Below are positions 33,249 through 44,400 of a stretch of DNA of 64,000 nt, piece after piece. The notes beneath the pieces were generated by a model. It searched no databases, was not told the DNA's origin, and saw only the letters and a program-made list of their open reading frames with translations. Each line of letters begins with the position of its first letter. Position 1 is the first letter of the stretch. The stretch is from Symbiodinium natans (Eukaryota > Sar > Dinophyceae > Suessiales > Symbiodiniaceae). The stretch covers positions 1 to 64,000 of the forward strand of contig CAJNDS010000250.1 of the NCBI GenBank assembly GCA_905221605.1. Direction: 5' to 3'. A program made the translations under genes and the position numbers.

Positions 33249-33909
33249 CTCAACAGCTCTTCCACGAGCTTCCTTCCGTGCGGAGAATGAGGCTGACACA
33301 CACAGTTGAAAGCGGTTGTGAATCTAAGCTTCTCAGCCGTAGGTTCAATGCTTCGAACATGGACCTTCCTGAGAATCCAGAGCAAGTCACTCTTTGGAAC
33401 CACGGCTCCTAGCTAGCCCTTATATGTTTTAGTGATAATAGTACCTGCCTTGTTGTACCTCTCCTCCTCCTGCTGTCGGGCGCGCTCCTCGGCAGCGATG
33501 CGCTCGGCCTCCACTAAGGCTGGAGCGGAGGGGTTCAACATCGTGATGCTCGACTGTACCACTGGCCAAGATGCATCATATGACAAGCACATAACAGAGG
33601 TGCACCACCTCAAGAGCTGCCCTATGGAACAAGATGGGCCCTCATCATGCACACCACCTGAAGATACCACCTAAACACTGCGCAACAGGAAGCAACATGG
33701 ATTGGACAGCCTCACTGCGGCATCCGATCTGAGTCTCAGAAGCTTCAAACCGTCGGGCTGTGTCGTGCATCTCTTGCAGGTTGTAGCCCAGGTAGGGCAC
33801 AGGACGTCCCATTGGCAAGAGCCGAATGTCAGTCGAGTTCTACACCTCAAACAGTAACCGACAGTTCGCGGGCCTCGATCTTCTTCCGATAAGCCTCCCG
33901 CTCTTCTTC
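33249..33909 (-). CDS. Charged, helix-rich protein, partial (four exons)
   Basis: Exons are 33909 to about 33874, 33839-33725, 33513-33445 and 33292-33249. Their phases match: the second ends one base into a codon (GA donor), the third starts with TG and ends one base in (GT donor), and the fourth starts with CC. The joined readings contain EEEREAYRKKIEARE, PMGRPVPYLGYNLQEMHD, EAERIAAEERARQQEEERYN and SFSARKEARGRAVE. Runs of Glu, Arg and Ala suggest a long single helix or coiled coil. The gap between the first two exons is at most a few dozen bases, so either a very short intron exists or the first boundary is wrong. Neither start nor stop was found, and no family was recognised. Confidence 0.6.
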
Positions 33910-36900
33910 CTGTTAACGTGGGTTCTGCGACAACCCAAACCTAAACCATGCGATTCCAGATCCCGAGCCTATCACCACAACCCAAACCCGAACCGTAGAG
34001 GCCTTGGCATATGCACCCAGAGTCTGGCTCGCTGAACACCCAGGGATCCAATACAAAGAACAAGGATCTCGCAGGCTGCTCTCCTCAAACCATAAGGATG
34101 TAAAGTTGGGGACTACCTGCCCTCTCTCCCCAGACATGCGGAATGTATTCACCTTGGCCTCTAGTAGTGAAGATTGGCACCATGCAATGTACTTGGGCGA
34201 GCGGGACTCTGACCGGCCCTACAACCTTACGGGAGTTGATTCCAGCCTGACGCCTCTCCTGGACTGGGTCGGCAGAAAGAAGCGTCTCCTAGCGCCAGAC
34301 AGATTTCATGAGGCCTAGATGAGGAATTTGGATTGTACTATGTTGTATGTTGGGGGGAAGTTGGCATCATATCTTCTGGTTTCATGTCCGCAGCGCGGCA
34401 TCTGAAGTTTCAAGGGGAAGAACTGTGGTCGAGATGGGGCGCAAGTTACCCTTTTGCGCGACAAAGCCATGTCCCAAATGCTGTACCGATCTGTAACGTC
34501 TATGCTTGCACCGCTTCCACTTTCACCCTTCTTAAGCGTCTCGACAATGAGGTATGGTGAGGGCGGTAGTAGTACTTAAAAGGCATGTCTAGGAGTCTGG
34601 GATATGCAATGGTAGGCAACGGTGAACCTGCACAGAAAAGGCATCTCATTGCTGATGCCTTTCAGGCTATTCATGCTGTGTGCACAGTAACAAGCAAGCT
34701 GTCATCGTATAATGCTTTATTGATGAATGCCACTTGCAGCTGCTGTCGTCACCAGGAGGGCTGTCTGCATCCTTCCTACTCTTCTTTCACGATGCTGACT
34801 GCAAAGACATGATGGCAGACAACTCACATTCCATACCCTATGAGTTGGCCTTGAATTATGCAGGTTAAGGGTTCAGTGACGTTTTAGATCCCATTGTTGG
34901 ATGCTGGGCCCAACTGGCGTCCTAGGTCAACGTAACGCATCGGATTGGAACGGTGCCCAAAAACTATAGCCAATGGAAGATTTCCGGGTCGGCTCTTGGG
35001 AAGTGCTGGTGGAAGGTGCAGCAACCTTACTGCGACCCCATCAACCTGACAACGCGACATTGCAATCGCCATTGGCCGGTCATGGAAGCCCGTTCGCATC
35101 GGCGCGCGAACGTCATCATCCTGGTTCGCCGCGAGGCCTGGAACGAGCCGAGTTCTGCCAGGAACCCGGATGCCGTTTGTGGTCTCTTCAAAGGACTTTG
35201 GGTTCTTCGTGCCCGAATGACATGTGACAGGCTCATGCTCCCCAGCCTCTGCCGAAGGTTCCCGTGGCAAATGTCCCCGTAGGCGCCAATGGTGCTGGTA
35301 TTCGTGCTGTTGCTGCTGGCGGCTCCATGGCTGGTGGTTGGTACAATGCCTGCTGTGCCGGCATGGCCGCTCGCTGTGGCTCGGGCGCCTTCAGTTTGCG
35401 TAATCACGCAAACAAAAAAAACACAAGCACACTTGAAGCCCATAGCTATGTCTCAAAGTAAAATCTCTCCCTCTCTTGGTAGGATGCACGATGGCTTGGA
35501 TGACCGGCCTAAGGCCAAGACGAGCCCCTGAGGCTTATTTTAGGCTTACTTAGCCTAACACAATGAGACAGAGTCTCTTTCGATATCGCTCGGTGTCCCT
35601 AAATGCCATATGATGCCGTGGTGCTGCGTCCCCCACCAGGAGGTTCAGCGCCTAATGGCCAGAAAGGAGTGAAGCATGGAAGTGCTCAACGTGAGAACAA
35701 AGCAGCACATGACGCGTGATCGCAGTGTCAAAGATGACTGACAAGCTGTTGGGGGGATATCTGGCCTCGCTCAGATTCCATGCGTTGGCTTCCAAGACCT
35801 GCCCAGATGGGACATGGACGGACTTGAGGCAGAGTAGACTTAAAATCTGGCGCGAGAACGTAGGCTAGCTACTCTTCGTCACAAGGGAGGCCCTCCCAAA
35901 ATCACAAGCAACCCAAGCATCTTAGCACGCCCCTCAGCCCGATCCAGTCCGCCCCTGGTATTTGCCGCAGTCTCCCCGAACTTGTCGGCGCGCCCGACGG
36001 GATCGAATCACCCAATATCTCCAGGCTCTCCACCGATGTCATCCCAGATGCTGCCATGAACAGACAAAGTCCCTCGCTGACCCATAAATCTCCGGCACAT
36101 GCATGGGCATCGGGGTTGGTTCGATTGACCATCCTGTAGGCCTGGGGCATTCAAACGGAGGACCTGAGCAGACGTGCACAGATCACGAAATCAAACACAT
36201 CCCAAGCACAGAATGCGAACTCATTCCCCCTAAACACGGGTCCGGAATTAATTTGGGCAGGCCAACTTCCCAGCCCAGGCCCTTGAAAGGCAAGACAGTG
36301 ATCACAGAAACTCGCGCAGGCAAATGTGAATTTAAGACAATAAGCCTGCGATTCTCACCAGGTCCTAGAGCCCCCCTATTGTGCAATCTCTACAGAGGAA
36401 AGCTAAGCACAGCTTCCAGAAGCCCCTGGATCTCTGGTTGAAGTCCGTGTCAGGCGCTCAGCATCGAACAGCAGAACGCCGACACCAACTGGCAATGTAG
36501 GTCCGTTGAATACACCGTTCCTCGACTTCGAAGCCGTTCGCACACCGATGCGAAATACCCGAGTCAAAAGCCTCCACGCAAACGCCGGAAAACCCAAAAA
36601 ACTCGCCCTGGAGCCCTGGGCCCCAACTCTTGTCCCCCACCTCCCGCGCAAGTGCGGGGTCAGCGCCTGGCCCAAGGGCCTCCAGCAGGCGCGTAAGCCT
36701 GGGTACCGGGGTTTGGGAACGACTCTACATCTGCCCACTTCGAACATTGCCCGAGGTTCTGAGGTTGGAATTCAGGACGATTCACATGAAAAGTGTGTGA
36801 AACACTGAAAATCATGTTGTGAGATGTTTAGGGTCTAGTCACTTTAGGCCTCTTCATCTCGTCCTTGAAAGGAGAGTAAGCTCTGTTTGCGGGGTAAGCT

Positions 36901-38417
36901 CTATTTGCGGAGGGATGTAGGGATTCAGGTCCGAAATCTGAAAAAAGAACCGCTAGCTTTGCCTCGATACTTTACGCTAGGAGCGTTCACTTCCCCATGA
37001 GGGCACTCAAGAAGGTCAGCTGCCGGAGTTCACTCTCGTGACGCTGCAGGATATGGCTGCTTGTGCTTGCCTGGTTTAAGGCAAGAGCTTCTCATTGTTG
37101 TCCATCTCGATCTTGGAAGCTTAGTGCCGTCGGACAAGAAGCATGTTGCCGCACTTCCCGGCCCTGTACTAGTTTACCATGTGTTACCATGGACTCTGGT
37201 GAACTTGTTGGTGAGTCAGGTGAGGGTCGGGTGCGTTGTGCCCAGCCAACGGTTGCATTGAAGTTGAGTTTCTATTCTGTGCATGCTGCATTGCGCTGCA
37301 TTGCTGCATTCAAGCTCGGAACAAGCTTTGAGTATGGTTCAACATGAAGCACGCGGCGTGTGAGGAGATCGACTGCAGAGACCATGCTCTTGGGGACGGC
37401 CATGCCTTTCACAAGGGAAGCTACCACGACCCTCCTGCGCCCGCGCATGCCAACAATGCCAACGTCCTGACAGACGGCCCGCGTTTTCTACGTTTCTATC
37501 CGGGTTGGCTCCAGGCTCCAAGTAACACAGCGGCGCCCATACTTCAAACCCTTCAAAATAAGCATGGGTCTTGCCCCGGTTTAGGAGGCCATCCTAACAT
37601 CCGCGCAGATCCAGAACCCCTCACGGGTGACACAAGGCGATAAAGCTAACCCCCCCCCCCCGTTTGGATTCCAAAGGCGAAGCTCTCTCAACACCCGCGG
37701 ATAAGTTCTGGATTGGATGCGTAAAAGCATTTGGGGCTATAGCCAGTCTGGAAAGATCTTGTCGACACTTGTCGACCTCACTGCTCTCCGGTTGCCGTCT
37801 TTCCAGGTGGCTATTCTGACGCACAATTCTGCGACATGGAAAGCTTTAGAAACGATCTCTTGTGGTCTGCAGGACCTCTCTCCTTCGCACCGAGCCGCAG
37901 GGGACTCGGAGGCTGCACTTTTGGCCGCCCAACGGCAAGGCTCTGAGGCGCTCTGGTGTGGTTGCACGGCACGGAAGAAATCGCCCAAAGCAGCAAAGCA
38001 GGCTCAAAAAAGTCGATAGCGACCTCCCCAGTCTGAACAGGGCGATGACCCGCTGTGTCTGACGTGCAGCCCAATTGGGCACCACGGGGAACCACAAGGA
38101 TGGGTCTTCTCCACGAGGCCATGGGCCACGGGGAAGAAATCTTTTTCCGAAGCCCAGGGGGAACTTAAGAACTCAGGCTTGCTGATGGTTGGTGAGTGCT
38201 TTTTGTGGTTACTTGAGGGGAACGTGTAGGTCACGGCCTTGACTGGGCTTCGGGTTCAGATCTTGGGACCCAGATGGCTACTTTCCAAGAGATGGGCCCC
38301 GTACTCTGCCTTCGGAAGGCTTCAAGAGAAAGAAAAGAGTGGGGACCCGGCCATAACAAAATTTTTTCAACTTCATTCAGAGCTTCGACTGAACCCCACA
38401 TCCCGCTCTCTCCGATC
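33910..38417. other. No gene identified over 4.5 kb
   Basis: It lies between the first recognised exon of the helical protein and the stop of the PA2G4 gene, both on the minus strand. It should contain the 5' exons of the former. Several frames of 80-140 codons exist near 35.0, 36.0 and 36.5 kb, but none shows splice-bounded, frame-consistent exons. There is a C tract at 37651-37661. Confidence 0.5.
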
Positions 38418-41400
38418 TTAGGCCTCCTCACCGTCTTTGGCGTCGCCTTTGTCGGCCTTCTTCTTCTTGGCCTTCTTGGGGTTCGCCTGGGCGTCAAGGC
38501 GGCAGGGGGCTGTCAAAGGGCTGCCAGGGCCGGGCCTTAAGGGGTGGAGGCACGCCCAAAAGGGGCCCCCCCCCCTTATAAGCCCTCAATCGATGTGGCC
38601 ATGTGCTATTTTCTCTGGTTTTCCACGGGTTTTCCTGTCATGGCGCAAGTAAGATACTTGGCACATCTTGGCATGCCCTCGTTGCGGAATACGAAGCGAA
38701 GTAGTGTAGTGCCTCAGCCCTGTGACAACCAGCGAAAGATGCCGCAACTCAAACAACTGGGCGGTGGACAGACGTCGCCAGCAGTTTTTTCATGTCCTGC
38801 ATGTCATGCGCAAGTATGTCAGACAAACATAGCGCGGTAGCCAGTCTGCTCAGTCATGAATGGTTCTGTGCCCGCTGTCAGTCATGGCACTTGATTGCAC
38901 GATTGCCCAAAACTGTCCTCATCCACGACAGAAAGCTCAGATGCCGCCTGCAAGAAACTGGCAGGAAGGCACTTCGCATCATACACCAATCAGCAAAAAG
39001 GATACCAGCATTTCCCCTCGTCATATTCCGAAGATCACATGATTGAGAGCTCGCCCGACCACGTGTTTGGCCCACAGGCAAATGCTCAAACATGGAGCAA
39101 GTGCAACGTGTCATTCCTTGGAACATCATGATAGATACCCAACTCGCTCCGCCTCCAAGAGGAATGTCCAACTAATCCGACCCCAACCTCTCCATTTCCA
39201 AAAGAGATATGCGCAGATTAGGGTTCCGCTGTCGTGTTCAGAGCACTTGGTGGATTGCTCTTAAAGATACTTAAAGGCTACTTAGGCCGACTTGAGGCCG
39301 CGGGAAGTGGGCGGACCTGCTCCTGAAGTTTTCCCAGGGCCAGGCCCGTGATCTTCTTCGTGCCACCAGGCAGCAAAAGCCTCTGCACTTCTGGCATTCA
39401 CGGTGCGAAATTCTAGTGGATACCATTCACTTAACGATTCGTTGAAAGGCAGGAGACGATGTAAGCCTAATGCCTCCGGATCCTGAGGCACCATATCCGG
39501 CATTCGCAGCGACTGCAGCAGCTTTGAAAACTCCGGCGCTGTTTTTTTGCCGGAAATCAAGAAGTTGTCTCGTCTTCGCTGGGATTGTGTTTCCAGAGAT
39601 CAAAAACTCCACAAAAGAATCACATATATGTATGTATGTATATATATATATATATATATTCAAGCCATACATAAGAGTTGACGGATTGCCAAGGCATGTC
39701 AGGTGTTTGCAAAGTGTCAGGGCCTTGGGAGCATGGTTCGTCTTCTGTGCTCAAAGAAGTTGTACAGTCAACTCATGTCCCCCGAAGCCGAAGCCCCAGA
39801 GCGAGCGCTTCAAAGTAGGCAATCGTGAATGAGCCTCAGGGTGTCTTTTTGCCCTAAAAAGCCCCGACATCCACAGGCCCCGCAGGCCCGAGGCAGCTCT
39901 GAGTGGATAAGCCCGCGACAAAGTGAACTTGAACTGCGCCACAAACTCCTGAGAACCAGGAAGGTACAGGGGCCGTCTTGGATTCGGCGAGTGTTTGGGC
40001 TGAGGGTCATCCATTCAATTGGGTTCCTGCGTTAGCAAGCTTGATTTGTTGCCGCAAGACAGCACATGCTCAGGTCTACTGCGCACTAGGCCAGGAGAGG
40101 AACAGGAAGTTTGCTGCTGAGAACAAAAGTGGGCAAAAGGTTCTACCAGACCGCTCAGGTTCGAAGGTCGCGCTCTGAGACTCTGAGTTGCAGGTGAGCG
40201 TCGCTGTGCGCTTCCTTGAGCACAGGATACCTCAGCCACGGGCTGAAGCTAAGGATCGTGAGGCGCAACAATTGCTGTGTTTTAGTGCTTGAAAAAGAAT
40301 GCAGGCTCAACTCTGGGTTCCACTCTGGTTAACAGAAGCGCGGTTGATGTTCCTAACGTGCCACCACGGGTGACAGCAGTGAGGCAGCTGTAGAAGTCAA
40401 GGCCAAGGCTGGCAACGGCTACTGTCTCCCAACAGACCCCGTGTTCAACACGAAATAGGGAACCCCTTGAATTTTCCTGTGCCTTTCATCTGCGTTTTGT
40501 CCCTTAACCCAGGAACTGCCCAGACCCTCCTGCGGCTTTGATGGCTTTGAAATTTGCAGAGTCCTCTGCTGCAGCTTGGCCCGGGCAGCCCGAGGTCGTG
40601 ACTCGTCGAGGAGCTCGTGCCGCTTTGCCTCGGACACGCCCACCCGGGCCACCTGAAAACTGGCTCTCAAGGTTTCGAGGCTGTGCCATGCTTTGGGTGC
40701 TTTTTTGGGAGCTGCGGTGTCACATGTAGCATGTAGCTTACAGTAGCCATCGTCTGCGAGAAGCTTCCGGGTTTCGGATGCAAGGTGGCGAGCTTTTGCG
40801 TGGATGGTTGACGTAAGTGCAAGTGATGATGGCTCGCCTAAGGCTCGCCTACTGCCATGCTGGCACCTGTTCGTCTTCAATGGCCCGCAAAGTGAACGGC
40901 AAAGCCGGGAATCGCCGATTCACCTGCCAAAGCTTCGCACTGCGGGGGAGCCCGACAATACCCCCCCCCTCCCCGTTTTGGTTTAGGTTCAGGGTCTATG
41001 GTGAGTGTGTAGGTTAGGATTTATGGAAAGGGTTTGCTGCCACTCCGGCTTTGGCTCAGGGTTGGGGTGAAATCGTGCTTAGCCCATTCTTGACTTTCAA
41101 AACGCTTCTTGCTTTTGCTGGTTCATGCCTCGTTTCTCCTTGGCTCACAGCCGAATGCTTCCTGATCCGGCCTCAGTTTTTCCTGACGCGCGCCTCAGGT
41201 AGCTGATGACTCATCTAACTGACTTGTGCCTCTTCTGACTCGTGCTTCCTTAGTTTAGGGTTTAGGGTTTAGGGCTTACGGCTGCGGTTACGCGGTTTCG
41301 TGCATGTAGAAAGGAGCGGAGGTGAGGGATGGTGAGGGGGGCGAGGGCAGAGGGATGAGGGGAGGGATGCACATCTGCCCCCACTTTGGTTACTCGAAGG

Positions 41401-44400
41401 CTCCAGTACTGGTACTCAGATACACTGCAGGCAGCTCCGCCTCTGAGATGAACTGCCTAGCCTTCTGCGTCTTCAGGCTGTACATGTTCTCCACCTCAGT
41501 CTCATGTGATGTGCTTAGGGCAGATTCCGAGGCATGAGCTCATGCCCTTTTTTGCAGCAGCAGAATGCAGAAACACTGCTTTAACAACCCACGGTCTTAC
41601 CCAGACCACATGCTCAAAGGCTCAGCGAGGCTCGTGCTTGCTAGCAGCAAGCCGAGCTCTGAGAGCCCTCAGTAAAGTCAAGGCTTGTGGTCTTGGCCGC
41701 CGACTGCTCGCTTGTAGACGGTATTTCTTAGCTCTGTCTCCTTCCCGCGGCCTGGATCCATAGAGCTGTTGTCGAGTAGAGTGTTGCCCTTGCACTCACT
41801 GATTCCTTGACATTGGTTTCATGCTCACAGGGGCTTCAATGGGATGATGAGTTGCAGGACCCGGACTTCTCAAAAGGTCACAGCACGGATGGCATCTACA
41901 CCATGCTGGATCAAGTACCGTGGGCCTGAGTTGACATGGCATCTCCGTAATTAGGATACTTTGACCAAGCCTTCGCCGGTAGACATGACAACATCGATGC
42001 TGTAAACTTCGTTCAGCTCGAACTCGAACTCCTCAACCTGCACAAAAACTTTCAAGCCAGTTGGGTCACTGTCGAGACTGTTCGGTCTCTTCAGGGCGAG
42101 GGTCCCAGACATCTGAGGTGTTGAGTTCAGAAGGGCCATCTTTCGCCTCGATGTTTTGGGTTCGGTTTGGATTTTTCTGTGCACCCTGCTGGGTGCGCTT
42201 GAAAACCTGGACCCAGACTCTCTGGGCACCTTCTTTCTGCGGCCCCTCTGAGAACCCCGAAGGCCCCAAGGGCCCCCCCTCCGCCCCGCCCCATTTCTCG
42301 GCCACCGGTTGGCCCCCCCTTCCCGATATCAGGGACGGGGGCCGTCCCATGCCAGGATTGGCAAGAGCCATGGGGAGGCCTCCAAGCATGCGTGCGCTCC
42401 GGTAACTCGTGTGATCTTCGGGTTGGGCCTCGAGCCACGTAAAAATCAACAGTATGGAGGCCCGGGGCGGCAACAGCGCATCTGCTCGCGCGCCGCGCGA
42501 CGCTCAGGCGCAATGCTGATGCTTTCTTGTCGAGGCTGTTGCGGCGTAGAAACCGCAAAATTGTGCCAACACATGGTGTCAAAAACGAGGCAAAGAGGTC
42601 ACGAACCCGGGTCGCCGAGCGCTCGCGCCATCAGGCGAGAAGAGTTTAGTTCAAACTCGAACAACCCCAGACCGAGGGTGGGGAAAAAACAAAAACGAAC
42701 CCGCCACCCTGCACCCATTATCTAATGTAAGCCCTTGTCTGCTTTGGGCCGTAGCCGGCAGTGGGCGACAGCCCCGTTTCATTGTCATCAGCTGCTTCAA
42801 TCCTAATCCCGTTGGACATCAACGTAGCAGCAGCACGTGACCAAAATGTCGGGCGCATGTCACTTGAGGAAACTTGTGACACCTTCTCCTCGGGAGTCTC
42901 TGCGCAAATGATGGTTCGGTTGCCATCGATGACGTGCTTCTTCAGCTGGTGCGAGAGCACTCCTGAAAGCCCCAGGGGTAAGGGAAAGCCATAAATATGT
43001 CTATTTTCAAGAGATTTCGAGGTAAAAGTGCTACGAAAAGGCAGGGACCGTTAAGGATCCGTTAAAGCATCCACCAGACTTGTGGAACGAGGAGACTCCA
43101 ACACATCACCGTACATCAGCAGCCTGCTCATCAAACCACGTTGGCCGAAAATTAACCTACCTCTGTTGGGGGCCGACCATTGCGAAAGCCAGCCGCATGC
43201 CAAGATCATACAGCATGAAGGGATTGTCTTCAGAAAGGCCCTTCAAATCGACCGAGATGGGCCTTGCATGGGTTTGACCTTGAAATCCTCGGCGATCTTT
43301 GCGAACGCCTCAGTCACCTGGACAGGACCCAACCCTAAATGCCAAACTCGGATGTGTCGCGTCGTCACGCAGGAGTCATGCACTGTGTAGAACTGTCAGT
43401 GGCCCATGTACTACTAAATGCCTGACTTCGACCAGTGCAGAAGAACATCGCACCCAAGGCTCACGCACACGTGTCTTTGTTTTGATGGCATTACAGGAAT
43501 GCCTCCTGCACTGTTTTTTTGAGATTTGTCAAGTTTAATCAAGATCAGTGCCACCACGCCTTGGAATTCAGACATCACCCTCAGAACGGGTTCTTGAGTA
43601 CTTGCCCTTACAGAACCGCGCTGGATGCGAAGGCTCATGGCCTCTTGCCCATTCCGGGACGACTGTGCTACTGGCGTAAATGGGTTCCACAGATACTTGC
43701 TCGTCAATGCCCTTTTCTAGTACAAATGTTGTTGGTGAGTAGTAGAGATCGTACCGCTGGGACAGCAAAAACTTTGGGAATGGGACGTAGCTGGCCGGCC
43801 CGTGGTTCCTCTTTAATGGAAAGGGTTCTGTCGCAGAGCATCGCAAATGCTCCGAGGTTGTGGCAGCTCTGAGATTCTCAGGCTCTCCAGTGGTGGCAAT
43901 TCCAGTGACAGCTGAGACATCTCATGTTACCAGCAGAGCTTGGGTCGGCCTTCACCTACGTACCCTAAGCCTTGCCAGCATAAACTCTCGAACTCCAATT
44001 CCGACTCACGTGCCTGTGTGTTCCTGTTGCCGACCTGGACCAGCCGCAATGCAGCCTCGCGGGTCGTCATCAATCCCCTTCAGTGGCCCACACCCACTGA
44101 ATGGGCCGACCGCAGGCACCCCTGCTCAACTGCAGTGTGCTGCTTTGCTGCTTCGCTAGGCTGCGACATGACATGACATGACAGAACGCCCGCTGTACCA
44201 TCGCAGCTTTAGCCTTGAAGTATTGTAAGTTGCTAAGCCTTAGCCAGGTAGTTTTGCTGCATCAATTATGTCGTTATATACATACATATATATATTTAAA
44301 TATCGTACTGAATGATGTGCACTGCTGCTTGCTCGACCTCGTTGGACCTGGTTGTCTCACGTGGATGGAACCGAGACTCTCGGTGTTGGCAGGGACAACC

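Noticed and set aside
39470-39585. Minus-strand segment reading RDNFLISGKKTAPEF in phase after the PA2G4 exon EFVAQFKFT, first taken as the next exon
   Set aside because: The exon at 39380-39317 (LLLPGGTKKITG) continues the family alignment without a gap using the same donor, so the intervening segment is intron sequence that is in frame by chance.
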